Positions 5,551 through 13,336 of a DNA stretch of 24,585 nt are shown here, piece by piece. The position numbers and the translations under genes were made by a program. Numbering within the stretch: the first letter of the stretch is position 1; the number at the start of each line of letters is the position of its first letter. The stretch comes from Campylobacteraceae bacterium (GTDB lineage: Bacteria; Campylobacterota; Campylobacteria; Campylobacterales; Sulfurospirillaceae), in NCBI GenBank assembly GCA_019162915.1, contig JAFLKZ010000202.1, positions 1-24,585 on the forward strand, given 5' to 3'. Below the pieces are notes generated by a model. It did no database searches, was not told where the DNA came from, and saw only the letters and a list, made by a program, of their open reading frames with translations.

Positions 5551-8424
5551 ATGATAAATGAAAAAAGAAGAGATTTCTTAAAAATTTCGAGTGCAACGGC
5601 GGCGATGATAGCGGGTGAGGGATATTTGTTTGCCAAAACGGGCGTGACGAAGATAGAAAATGCCAAAGAAAATTACCCTAATGCGACCTATACTGAAAAT
5701 ATGTACCGCAATGAGTTTGGCTTTACGTATGGTAAAAAAGAAGAGCATGGATTTGCTTACCATTGTGTGAATTGTCAAGGTAACTGTTCTTGGGAAATTT
5801 GGTCCAATAATGGTGTCGTGACACGGGAAAATCAATCCTCTCGTTATCCTTCTATCAATGCAAAAATACCAGACTTTAATCCTCGTGGATGTAACAAAGG
5901 CGTTCAGCACTCTCAAATTATGTATGAAAAAGACCGTTTGCTTTATCCGATGAAACGTATTGGAAAACGTGGTGAGGGTAAGTGGAAAAGAGTTTCTTGG
6001 GATGAAGCCGCCGGTGAAGTCGCACAAAATATCTGGAATGTCATGACCGATCCCAAAAAAGGACCTGAAAAACTGATGGTTCATGCAGGTACGGGGCTTT
6101 TAACGGAAGGTAGACGTGGTGGACCACTTCGTCTTTCCACACAACTAGGGGCGGTTAGAATTTACCCTGCTTCGTATCTTGGCGATATGTTTAGTGGGGC
6201 TGCTATCGCGTATGGTGAGGGAAATCTTGGCTGTACCTATGACTTTATGTACACGGTTAATACCGCTGTTTTTTGGGGTGGAAATCCCTCTGTTTCTCGT
6301 ATTCCTGATGCGCACTTTGTGTGGGAGGGTAAGTATAATGGCGCTAAAGTTATCGTTATAACCCCAGAGTTTAATGCAAGTGCTAGGGCTGCGGATTTGT
6401 GGATACCTATCAAAGCGGGAAGTGATAATATCTTGGCGATGAGCGTTATTTATGAGATACTTAATGCAAAGATGTTTAAACCCGGCTTTATGAAAACTTA
6501 TACTGATTTACCATTTTTAGTGAGAATGGATAACAAAAAGATGCTTAGGCGCTCTGACATGGAAAAAGCCAAAGACGATGCAGAGCACAAACATTTTGAA
6601 GAGCAGTTTTATGCATGGAATGCAAAAGATGACAAACCCGCATTGATGCCAGGCAGTGAGGGAAGTGATAAAAAGACACTTAGACTAAGCGATTTTGGTA
6701 TTGAGCCTTTGCTTGATGGGGTTTTTGAAGTCACACTTTTGGGTGGAGAGAAAGTTAACGTCACCACAGTTTTTGAGATGCTTAAACGCAGTACATCACG
6801 TTTTAGCCCCGAAGCAACGGAAAAAGAAACAGGTGTTCACCCCGATACGGTGCGTCAATTAGCACGGGACATCGCTCTGCCAAAAGTAGTAGAAATCACT
6901 ACTGGCTTTAGTTTGAACAAATACTTTAACGGCATGATGTCCATCTGGAATATCTCCTCAATCTGTGGTTTAACAGGGCGAATGGGACCATATGGTGGAC
7001 TCAATACCGAAAATGAGTTCCAACTAAGCGGTCTTGAAGCACTCAGCGGATTTAGCGGAAAATACACCGCACGCTTTGGTTCTGGTTTTGTCGGTGAGTT
7101 TATCTTTGGCGATGGTATGAATACTTTTAATAAGTACTTTAGTGACGCAGATGTGCGACGGGCTCAAAATGGTATGAGTAAAGACGAGTACATGAAAGTC
7201 GTGGGAACGATGCTTGATAAGGGTAAAGATGGGAAAGAGGGTGGTTACAAGCCACACTGGAGTCCTGAGATGGCACTTATCGTCGCGGATTCTAAGTTTA
7301 GACGTAATAAGGGAAGTGATTATAGAGAAGCCTTTTTGAAAAAGACCAAGTACTTTGCCTACGTCGATACACGGATGAGTGAAACGGCTGTTTATGCCGA
7401 TATCTTACTCCCTGCAAAAAGCCATTATGAAGTGTGGGATCTTCGCTCAAGCCCCGGATACCACCGTTTTACAAACCTTGCTCAACCCGCAGCCAATCTC
7501 AAGCCGATAGGCGAAGCCATGGATGAGTGGAGTATGTTTGCACTGATTACTAAAAAGCTGGAAGAAATTGCCAATAAACCTGAAAACATCGAAAAAGCTA
7601 AAGTAAAAGATAGTAAAAAGTACGCCAAAGAGGGCTACCATGACCTCACAATCGTCCATAAAGAGTTTACCAATACGGATGAAGAGAGTATGTCGGAAAT
7701 GGAGCCGAAGCTTGGAACGGATAAACTAGCCGTGGAAGCCGCTCTTGCAAATTGTGTACAGTATGAGCCTTGGACGATTGAAAAAATGTACAAAAGTGGT
7801 GGATTTTTACAGCTTAATGAAAAAGCGGCTAAAACTTCTCCGCTTTATGCAGACCGACCATTTAACTCAAACGAAGACCATCTTTACAAGTTTATGCGAC
7901 TAGAAACGCTCAGTGGGCGACAAACGTTTTATGTTGACCATGATATCTACATCAAGATGGGCGCACAGACGAATACGGGCATGCAAGGCATCAGACCTGA
8001 TAGTAAAGCACATCCATTTGTGATGATGACACCGCATGCAAGATGGAGTATTCACTCTAACTATAAAGCGAGTCGTACACTATTGCGACTTCAAAGAGGA
8101 GTTCCTGCTATTCAGGTGAACCGTGAAATTGCGAAGATTAAAGGCATTAAAGATGGCGAGCAAATACGCATCTTTAACCAAATCGGTGAGTTTTTTGCGA
8201 TGGCAAAATTAAGCTCTTCGTGTCCACCTGATGGTCTTGTTTTGGAACACGGTTGGGAGCCTTACATGTACAAAAATAAAAAAGGTCACAACGAAGTCGT
8301 CCCAACAGCTCTGAATCTTTTAGAGATGGCAGATGGTTGGGGTCACTTGAAGTTTGGTGGTCTTTGGGATGGTAATCAATACGCCTATGATGGCGCGGTA
8401 AATTTTGAAAAGGCAAAGGGGTAA
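5551..8424 (+). CDS. type II DMSO-reductase-family molybdoenzyme, catalytic subunit
   Basis: The product has 957 residues. The N-terminus has a Tat motif (RRDFLKIS, residues 6-13), so the folded subunit is exported to the periplasm. His71-x3-Cys75-x3-Cys79-x34-Cys114 matches the His-ligated FS0 cluster of NarG-type (type II) enzymes in pattern and spacing. Asp212 in Y-L-G-D-M is a candidate molybdenum ligand, as in SerA, DdhA, EbdA, ClrA and NarG. GGNPSVSRIPDAHF and ADLWIPIKAGSD are further type II signatures. Export excludes ordinary cytoplasmic NarG. Candidate substrates in this family include nitrate, selenate, (per)chlorate, dimethyl sulfide and hydrocarbons; none can be assigned. The rhodanese upstream favours a sulfur compound. 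It is followed after 3 bases by its Fe-S subunit. Confidence 0.92.
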   Translation: MINEKRRDFLKISSATAAMIAGEGYLFAKTGVTKIENAKENYPNATYTENMYRNEFGFTYGKKEEHGFAYHCVNCQGNCSWEIWSNNGVVTRENQSSRYPSINAKIPDFNPRGCNKGVQHSQIMYEKDRLLYPMKRIGKRGEGKWKRVSWDEAAGEVAQNIWNVMTDPKKGPEKLMVHAGTGLLTEGRRGGPLRLSTQLGAVRIYPASYLGDMFSGAAIAYGEGNLGCTYDFMYTVNTAVFWGGNPSVSRIPDAHFVWEGKYNGAKVIVITPEFNASARAADLWIPIKAGSDNILAMSVIYEILNAKMFKPGFMKTYTDLPFLVRMDNKKMLRRSDMEKAKDDAEHKHFEEQFYAWNAKDDKPALMPGSEGSDKKTLRLSDFGIEPLLDGVFEVTLLGGEKVNVTTVFEMLKRSTSRFSPEATEKETGVHPDTVRQLARDIALPKVVEITTGFSLNKYFNGMMSIWNISSICGLTGRMGPYGGLNTENEFQLSGLEALSGFSGKYTARFGSGFVGEFIFGDGMNTFNKYFSDADVRRAQNGMSKDEYMKVVGTMLDKGKDGKEGGYKPHWSPEMALIVADSKFRRNKGSDYREAFLKKTKYFAYVDTRMSETAVYADILLPAKSHYEVWDLRSSPGYHRFTNLAQPAANLKPIGEAMDEWSMFALITKKLEEIANKPENIEKAKVKDSKKYAKEGYHDLTIVHKEFTNTDEESMSEMEPKLGTDKLAVEAALANCVQYEPWTIEKMYKSGGFLQLNEKAAKTSPLYADRPFNSNEDHLYKFMRLETLSGRQTFYVDHDIYIKMGAQTNTGMQGIRPDSKAHPFVMMTPHARWSIHSNYKASRTLLRLQRGVPAIQVNREIAKIKGIKDGEQIRIFNQIGEFFAMAKLSSSCPPDGLVLEHGWEPYMYKNKKGHNEVVPTALNLLEMADGWGHLKFGGLWDGNQYAYDGAVNFEKAKG

Positions 8425-8427
8425 GTC

Positions 8428-9528
8428 ATGTCACAACGTCAATTAGCCATGGTAATGGACTTAAATAAATGTATTGGATGTCAGACGTGTACCGTTGCTT
8501 GTAAAACTCAATGGACAAACCGTAATGGGCGAGAGTATATGTACTGGAACAATGTCGAGACGTATCCTGGCATGGGATACCCTAAAAAATGGATGGAAAG
8601 TGGCGGTGGATTTGACGCTGCTGGAGATTTACAGCCTGGTGTCGTACCTAATATCCAAAGTGATTATGGGGTGCCTTGGGATTATAACTTTGAAGGTTTA
8701 GCCAAAGGTGAACAACTTAAACCTCATGTCAATCCTACATGGGGACCAAACTGGGATGAGGATGAGGGGGCTGGAAATTTCCCCAGCGATAACTACTTCT
8801 TTTATATCCCTCGTATCTGTAACCATTGCACTAATCCAGGGTGTTTGAGTGCGTGTCCTCGTGATGCCATTTTCAAACGTGACCAAGATGGTGTTGTTTT
8901 AGTCGATTTGGACAGATGCCAAGGATATCGTTACTGTATCGCAGGGTGTCCTTACAAAAAAATCTATTTTAACCCGAAGATTTCTAAAAGTGAAAAATGT
9001 ATCCTTTGTTTTCCAAGAATCGAGCAGGGACTTCCCCCAGCGTGTGCACAACAGTGTGTGGGACGTATCCGTTTTGTAGGATTTTTGGACGATGAAGAAG
9101 GGCAAGTTTATAAATTGGTCAAAAAGTACAAAGTAGCATTGCCACTTAGAAGCGACTATGGAACGGTGCCTAATGTCTATTATGTACCGCCAACTGAAGC
9201 GCCTCCAAAGTTTGATGCACATGGTAAAATCATCGAAGGAAGTACGCGTGTGCCGATGGAAGAGCTTGAAAAACTCTTTGGTAAAGAGGTTCATGAAGCG
9301 GCTAAAACGCTTAAATCTGAGATGAAAAAACGTAAAGAAACGGGGATAAGTGAACTGATGGATATGTTGATTGCCTATTCCCACGATGATATGTTTAGGT
9401 TGGATAATCAGTATTATGCTAACTTTGCTAAGTCTAAAGGGCTCACACCTCCAAAAGCGATAGATGAGCGATATATCAGTGGTAAATTTACACCAAAAAT
9501 GAAATTTTTTGCGGCGGTGAAGTCATGA
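8428..9528 (+). CDS. molybdoenzyme beta subunit, NarH-like, four Fe-S clusters
   Basis: The product has 366 residues and no signal peptide of its own; it probably travels with the Tat-exported catalytic subunit. Cysteine groups are 15/18/21/25, 131/134/139/143, 164/170/174 and 191/194/206/210. In the third group the position of the second cysteine is Tyr167 (C-Q-G-Y-R-Y-C), matching the Trp at this place in NarH, so one cluster is probably [3Fe-4S] beside three [4Fe-4S]. The CPYKKIYFN and CVGRIRF segments are typical of type II beta subunits. It relays electrons between the Mo subunit and the haem gamma subunit. Its stop codon overlaps the gamma start by 4 bases (ATGA). Confidence 0.93.
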   Translation: MSQRQLAMVMDLNKCIGCQTCTVACKTQWTNRNGREYMYWNNVETYPGMGYPKKWMESGGGFDAAGDLQPGVVPNIQSDYGVPWDYNFEGLAKGEQLKPHVNPTWGPNWDEDEGAGNFPSDNYFFYIPRICNHCTNPGCLSACPRDAIFKRDQDGVVLVDLDRCQGYRYCIAGCPYKKIYFNPKISKSEKCILCFPRIEQGLPPACAQQCVGRIRFVGFLDDEEGQVYKLVKKYKVALPLRSDYGTVPNVYYVPPTEAPPKFDAHGKIIEGSTRVPMEELEKLFGKEVHEAAKTLKSEMKKRKETGISELMDMLIAYSHDDMFRLDNQYYANFAKSKGLTPPKAIDERYISGKFTPKMKFFAAVKS

Positions 9529-10715
9529 AAAAAATAGCAAATCTTGCATTGGCACTGGGTGTTTTAAGTGTCGGAAGTTTGATGGCGGATGCCTCAATCA
9601 AAGCGTATAAAGCAGAGAATCTCTCAACAATTACCCTTGATGCAAAGGCGTGGCAAAGTGCGAAAGAGCAAAGTATCATCTTCTATCCCCAAACAACGAT
9701 AGAGATGAATGATATCGATGTGGTGAAGCTTAACGCTGAAAATAAAGCTAAAAAAGTGAGTATCAAGTCTTTGAGTGATGGTGAGAATATTGCTTTCTTG
9801 CTCAAATGGCAAGATGGTACTAAAAGTGTTCAAGAAAGCGATAGTTCAACATCTTATGGCGATGGTTTTGCGGTTCAGTTTCCAATAACTTTAGACAAAC
9901 TTCCTTATATCGGCATGGGAAGTGAAGGTAGAGGCGTGGTGGTACATCTGCAAAAAGCGACAGGTAAGACGTATGAACCTAATGGTAATCAAGATGTTTT
10001 CCATCAAGTCAATGCAAGTAATCAAAACGTGTATGAAGCAGATGCAAAAAAATATAAAGATGAGGTTGCCAAAATCGGTAATACGGATTATCAGCGTGTT
10101 TATCTGGCAGAGGGTTTTCGCTCCATGACTCAAATTCGAGATTCTAGCGAAAATGCGATGATGGAGATGAAATACGACAAAGGTTTTTGGAGTGGCATGA
10201 TCGTGCGTAAACTCAAAAGTGAAAATTTAGATTTGAGTTTAGGACATTTTCCTATCGCGTTTGCGCTTTGGGATGGAGAGAAAAAAAATCGTGATGGCAT
10301 GAAACTTTTAAGTTCGTGGGTAGAAGTTAAAGTGGAAGGAAAGGGTGGAAAATCTCTCATTGCATTAGAGGAACTGAGTGGCGATGCTAAAAATGGTGAG
10401 AAAGTGATGTTGGAGAATTGTGCGGCATGTCATCAGTATAAAGAGGTGAAGACGGCTCCTAATTTTATGGCACCCAATTTATCCAATATCGGCGGATACT
10501 CTAATAGTAGTTATTTGTTAGAGTCTATTGTCGATCCAAGTGCCGTGGTAGTTCCAGGTTACAACACGACTGCGCATCCTAATTTTCCTTGGTATAGTGT
10601 AGATGACAAAGGTATCCGAAGCTCTACAATGCCCTCTTTCTCGCATTTAGATGAAAAAAGTCTTACCGATTTAGTGGCTTACCTTAAAACCCTCAAAGTG
10701 GAGGTTCAAAAATGA
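9525..10715 (+). CDS. haem-b gamma subunit (ethylbenzene-dehydrogenase type) fused to cytochrome c
   Basis: The product has 396 residues with a signal peptide (cleavage near LMA-DA, residue 21). Residues about 25-280 resemble the gamma subunit of type II enzymes (EbdC, SerC, DdhC): Y-G-D-G-F-A-V-Q-F-P at 111-120, M-G-S-E-G-R-G-V-V-V around 131-140 and F-W-S-G-M-I-V-R-K-L at 221-230. Met131 and Lys260 are candidate haem-b ligands by analogy with EbdC (Met and Lys). Residues about 285-396 form a monohaem cytochrome c domain with C299-A-A-C302-H303 and a likely distal Met in T-M-P-S-F near 365. Known gamma subunits are usually about 210-240 residues without this extension, so the haem-c domain is a built-in exit to soluble periplasmic carriers. 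Overlaps of 4 bases on both sides indicate translational coupling. Confidence 0.88.
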   Translation: MKKIANLALALGVLSVGSLMADASIKAYKAENLSTITLDAKAWQSAKEQSIIFYPQTTIEMNDIDVVKLNAENKAKKVSIKSLSDGENIAFLLKWQDGTKSVQESDSSTSYGDGFAVQFPITLDKLPYIGMGSEGRGVVVHLQKATGKTYEPNGNQDVFHQVNASNQNVYEADAKKYKDEVAKIGNTDYQRVYLAEGFRSMTQIRDSSENAMMEMKYDKGFWSGMIVRKLKSENLDLSLGHFPIAFALWDGEKKNRDGMKLLSSWVEVKVEGKGGKSLIALEELSGDAKNGEKVMLENCAACHQYKEVKTAPNFMAPNLSNIGGYSNSSYLLESIVDPSAVVVPGYNTTAHPNFPWYSVDDKGIRSSTMPSFSHLDEKSLTDLVAYLKTLKVEVQK

Positions 10716-11107
10716 AAAAGTTTGGCTTAGTGCTTCTTGGATTTGTTATGCTCACAGGAGTGAACGCAGCGGATGTAGAAAAAAAAGGGTTTTTAACGAG
10801 TAAGTGGTGTGCCCAAAATGGCTATTTTTCAGATTGTCGTATGGAAAGCTTGGTGTGTGGCAGTGGAGATTGTTTTAAAACGTGGGAATTTGGCGATAAA
10901 GTGATTGATGAGCTTGTTTTGTTTGTACACGCTGAAAATAAACTCTATGCAATTGATTATAAAGCGATTCCGCGGTACCAGCTTGATGAACCGATGAATA
11001 GAAATGAAGTCTCTATCATCGGTAAAGTCGAGGGAGACACTATCATAGCCAGTGGTTTTAAAGCTCCACCACCACCAGAAAAAAGCTTCTTCAAGGGATG
11101 TTTATAA
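10712..11107 (+). CDS. unknown Cys-rich exported protein of the molybdoenzyme operon
   Basis: The product has 131 residues. A signal peptide (cleavage near VNA-AD, residue 19) places it in the periplasm. The mature protein has cysteines at 33, 42, 49, 54 and 130, the last being the penultimate residue. A beta-rich centre (DELVLFVHAENKLYAI, then EVSIIGKVEGDTIIAS) could be an OB-like fold, followed by a PPPP stretch at 119-122. No family is recognised. It overlaps the gamma-cytochrome gene by 4 bases and ends directly before the chaperone gene, so it is very likely part of the enzyme system: a small subunit, a maturation factor or a sulfur-handling protein. Confidence 0.78.
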   Translation: MKKFGLVLLGFVMLTGVNAADVEKKGFLTSKWCAQNGYFSDCRMESLVCGSGDCFKTWEFGDKVIDELVLFVHAENKLYAIDYKAIPRYQLDEPMNRNEVSIIGKVEGDTIIASGFKAPPPPEKSFFKGCL

Positions 11108-11668
11108 GTGATGGAGCCAAAGCAAAGGGCAACCATGTACGCTTTTTTATCAAGAATGTTTGCGGATATTCTTGATGAAAAGCTACTTTTGGAGTTAAGA
11201 GGTGATGATGCTATCTTGGAAATGTTGCTAGGGAACGATAAAAAATGGTTCATGCAAACGCCATTAGATGCACTAGAAGAGTCTTTAAATATCGATTTTA
11301 CCTCTTTATTTTTAATGAATTCGGCTCCCATAGAATCTTCTGTAATGGAGGATAAAGATGAGGTCATGGTCGGTTTACAAAATCCTGTGATGCAGTTTTA
11401 CTTTGAACATGGGTATGAGCTTAGTCTTCAACGCTCCCATATTCAAACGCCTGACCATTTGAGTATTGAGTGTGCTTTTATGCAAAATCTCATCTTGAAA
11501 AATGAGAAAAATGCTCAAATCGCTTTTTTGGAAAAACATCTTTTAACGTGGGCTCCTGCCTATCTTCTTGGGATTGAAAATATGGCACAAACGCCTTTTT
11601 ACAGTGCTTTATGCGATTTTAGTGCAGAGTTTTTGGTGGCTGATTTTGAGCAGTTAATCGATGGATAA
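11108..11668 (+). CDS. TorD/DmsD-family molybdoenzyme chaperone
   Basis: The product has 186 residues, is cytoplasmic and all-helical. Family features include the N-terminal R-A-T-M-Y-A-F-L-S-R-M-F and the central T-P-D-H-L-S-I-E-C-A-F-M segment, which corresponds to the conserved (P)DH(L/I)xxE(L/C)xFM region of TorD/NarJ-like proteins. These bind the Tat leader and the apo-catalytic subunit, guard against early export and assist cofactor insertion. The client is presumably the product of the gene at 5551. The start may be GTG 11108, right after the previous stop, or ATG 11111; AAGGGA (11093-11098) is better spaced for the GTG. It overlaps the next gene by 8 bases. Confidence 0.85.
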   Translation: MMEPKQRATMYAFLSRMFADILDEKLLLELRGDDAILEMLLGNDKKWFMQTPLDALEESLNIDFTSLFLMNSAPIESSVMEDKDEVMVGLQNPVMQFYFEHGYELSLQRSHIQTPDHLSIECAFMQNLILKNEKNAQIAFLEKHLLTWAPAYLLGIENMAQTPFYSALCDFSAEFLVADFEQLIDG

Positions 11669-12692
11669 AACACTTTATCAAGATACTTCAACACTCTTTA
11701 CCTTTGATAGATTAGCCTGTTTACGCAATGAATATGCCAAAAATGAGTGTGATTTGTGCAGTGATATTTGTCCGAGTAATGCTTTTATATTGGTGCAAGG
11801 AAAGCTTCGACTGAGCGTTGAAGCGTGTACTAACTGTGGCGCATGTATCGGTGTTTGCCCGACCAATGCGCTTAGTTTACTTTCCTTTGATACGGCAAAA
11901 GTTTTGAGTTATATCGTGCGCGCAGAAGCGCCAAGGCTTACATGTAAAGAAAATACTCCATGTCTTAGTGCTTTGAGCGTGGAGATGTGGACGACACTTT
12001 TGCTGGAGAGCAAAAAATCTTTTACATGTAATCTTTTTGATTGTCAAAATTGCGATATGAATACTTCGGGAAAAATTTCTGCTTCTATTGAAAAAAGAGT
12101 TGATGAGGCGAATGAAGTCGCTTTATTATTTGGAGAACACACTATCATTAAAGATTTTGAAAGTAGTTCTACACCTTCTTCAAGACGAGCGTTTTTAACC
12201 AAATGGCTACCAACGCACAAAGAAGAAAGTGTACTGCTTGGGAACTCTTTGGCTGCTTTAAAAAAAGTCGTTAAGTCGTATCTTCAGACATTACCTTCCA
12301 CCAAAGTTGCGCATCCATTTTCGTTTATACATCAAAAATCTATTGAGGAGAGTTGTACCAACTGCAAAGAATGCGTGCAGTTTTGTCCCACAGGTGCGCT
12401 TAGTTATAACAATGACAATAGCAAAATTCTCTTTCAACTGGGTAAATGTATCGGATGTTCTATTTGTGAAGATATTTGTAAGCCGAAGTCTATTCACAAG
12501 CAAAGTTTACCATTTGATTGGGTTGATTTTGCTTACGATAAAGCGAAAATATTAGTAGAACATAACCTCCAAGTTTGCCTTACATGTAAATGTGCTTTTT
12601 CGTATAAAGGAGGCGACAAAATTTGTGAACGTTGTGCCAGTTTTGAGCGAGAACATGGAGATATGTTTAGATTAGCATCCGAAATATCATAA
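11661..12692 (+). CDS. cytoplasmic polyferredoxin linked to the TorD chaperone
   Basis: The product has 343 residues and no signal peptide. An N-terminal ferredoxin region has C30/C33/C37 and C56/C59/C62/C66. A middle part holds C95, C101, C123, C128 and C131. A second ferredoxin region has C232/C235/C238/C242 and C263/C266/C269/C273. A C-terminal knuckle (C306, C309, C311, C322, C325) looks metal-binding. Three or four [4Fe-4S] clusters are likely. An SRRAFL sequence at 174-179 resembles a twin-arginine motif but is internal. Polyferredoxins beside TorD-like chaperones are common in Campylobacterota formate-dehydrogenase and DMSO-reductase clusters, where a maturation or redox-control role is suspected. 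It is the last gene of the operon. Confidence 0.85.
   Translation: MDKTLYQDTSTLFTFDRLACLRNEYAKNECDLCSDICPSNAFILVQGKLRLSVEACTNCGACIGVCPTNALSLLSFDTAKVLSYIVRAEAPRLTCKENTPCLSALSVEMWTTLLLESKKSFTCNLFDCQNCDMNTSGKISASIEKRVDEANEVALLFGEHTIIKDFESSSTPSSRRAFLTKWLPTHKEESVLLGNSLAALKKVVKSYLQTLPSTKVAHPFSFIHQKSIEESCTNCKECVQFCPTGALSYNNDNSKILFQLGKCIGCSICEDICKPKSIHKQSLPFDWVDFAYDKAKILVEHNLQVCLTCKCAFSYKGGDKICERCASFEREHGDMFRLASEIS
11938..11947. repeat. TTACATGTAA palindrome, site 3
   Basis: First of three copies within the polyferredoxin gene. It is read in a different frame from sites 1 and 2, as T-C, supplying Cys95. Confidence 0.75.
12022..12031. repeat. TTACATGTAA palindrome, site 4
   Basis: Second copy in the polyferredoxin gene, 84 bases after site 3, read as T-C-N and supplying Cys123. 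Confidence 0.75.
12580..12589. repeat. TTACATGTAA palindrome, site 5
   Basis: Third copy in the polyferredoxin gene, read as T-C-K and supplying Cys309 of the C-terminal knuckle. Confidence 0.75.
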
Positions 12693-12696
12693 GCCC

Positions 12697-12725
12697 TTGA
12701 CATTAATACTAATTAGTACTATAAT
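12697..12725 (+). promoter_or_regulatory. strong sigma-70 promoter of the marR gene
   Basis: TTGACA (12697-12702), a 17-base spacer and TATAAT (12720-12725) match the consensus exactly, an unusually strong promoter for such a genome. The marR start lies 17 bases after the -10 box, leaving a very short leader. A 12-bp palindrome fills most of the spacer. Confidence 0.9.
12707..12718. promoter_or_regulatory. putative MarR operator within the marR promoter
   Basis: TACTAATTAGTA is a perfect 12-bp palindrome between the -35 and -10 boxes, where a bound repressor would block RNA polymerase. The same sequence recurs before yceI at 13338-13349. Autorepression by the adjacent MarR protein is inferred. 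Confidence 0.75.
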
Positions 12726-12742
12726 TTCGCTAAAGGTGCAAA

Positions 12743-13198
12743 ATGATAGAAAGAACTGATGTTAAAAGTTATGGTGAGCGAACAGACAAGAGCATGCAAA
12801 CCTGGATGCAAATTGTAAGAGCGTTTACTAAAATACGTGCAAAAGAGTTAAAGTATATTAACGAGTGCGGTTTAACGATGAACCAGTTTGAGGTTTTGGA
12901 AGTGCTTTACCACCGTGGCGACTTGCAGGTGGGAGCGATTACAAAGCTTATTATGAGTACACCTGGAAATGTGACAGTGGTCGTGCGCAATCTTGCGCGT
13001 GATGGACTCGTGGATACAATCCCTTTGCCTACGGACAATCGTGTGCGTATCGTCACCATTACGGAGGTCGGAAAAGCCCTCATCGGCGGCATGTTTACTA
13101 AACATGCGGGGCATCTTAAGGATTATTTTGAGGTGTTAAGTGATGAGGAAATGGCGGTCTTATACGACCTATTGAGAAAATTGCAAAAAGCGCAGTAA
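12743..13198 (+). CDS. MarR-family transcriptional regulator
   Basis: The product has 151 residues. Residues about 45-120 form the winged helix-turn-helix of MarR proteins: L-T-M-N-Q-F-E-V-L-E-V-L, then the recognition helix region T-P-G-N-V-T-V-V-V-R-N-L-A-R-D-G-L-V and the wing with the signature D-N-R-V-R-I-V-T-I-T. The flanking helices form the dimer interface. Members usually repress their own gene and neighbours and are released by small ligands or thiol oxidation; this one has a single Cys (in NECGLT, about residue 42). It has its own consensus promoter with a palindrome in the spacer, and the same palindrome precedes yceI. AAGG lies six bases before the ATG. Confidence 0.92.
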   Translation: MIERTDVKSYGERTDKSMQTWMQIVRAFTKIRAKELKYINECGLTMNQFEVLEVLYHRGDLQVGAITKLIMSTPGNVTVVVRNLARDGLVDTIPLPTDNRVRIVTITEVGKALIGGMFTKHAGHLKDYFEVLSDEEMAVLYDLLRKLQKAQ

Positions 13199-13314
13199 TT
13201 TTCTTTCAAAATTTGTTTATTCACTAAGGCTTCACTCGGTGGGTACCCCAAATTTCGCACACGAAATTTGACCAAACGGTTGCAGAGTCGTTCATAAACA
13301 AATTTTGAAGAAAA
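13199..13314. repeat. large nested palindromic element
   Basis: TTTTCTTTCAAAATTTGTTTAT (positions 13199-13220) is complementary to 13294-13314 over 21 bp with one extra T in the left arm. Inside it a second hairpin has CAAATTTCG (13249-13257) paired with CGAAATTTG (13262-13270) around CACA. The remaining arms are GC-richer than the flanks. It begins immediately after the marR stop codon and fills most of the gap to yceI. It could be a miniature inverted-repeat element, a terminator/attenuator or a structured RNA. It encodes no protein. Confidence 0.7.
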
Positions 13315-13336
13315 CTACTCAACTTTAGCTCAAATA

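Noticed and set aside
5578..6084. 168-codon open frame on the minus strand inside the catalytic subunit gene
   Set aside because: It is antisense to strongly conserved coding sequence (Tat leader and FS0 motif), has no ribosome site and its product looks like no known protein.
8899..9384. 161-codon open frame on the minus strand inside the beta subunit gene
   Set aside because: The Fe-S motifs on the plus strand are unambiguous; the reverse frame is rich in Phe and His from complementing Lys/Glu-rich codons.
5551..9528. Calling the molybdoenzyme a membrane-bound nitrate reductase (NarGH)
   Set aside because: It has a true Tat leader, no NarI follows, and a haem-b/haem-c fusion takes the gamma place. 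Selenate, chlorate and ethylbenzene labels were also withheld, as substrate cannot be read from motifs.
11835..11847. Frameshift or missing exon suspected in the polyferredoxin because the first cluster motif has only three close cysteines
   Set aside because: The reading frame is continuous and the fourth ligand can come from the partner motif or Cys20, as in other two-cluster ferredoxins.
13199..13314. Reading the palindromic element as an integron attC site or a CRISPR remnant
   Set aside because: No attC core sites (GTTRRRY/RYYYAAC pair), no integrase and no regularly spaced repeats are present.
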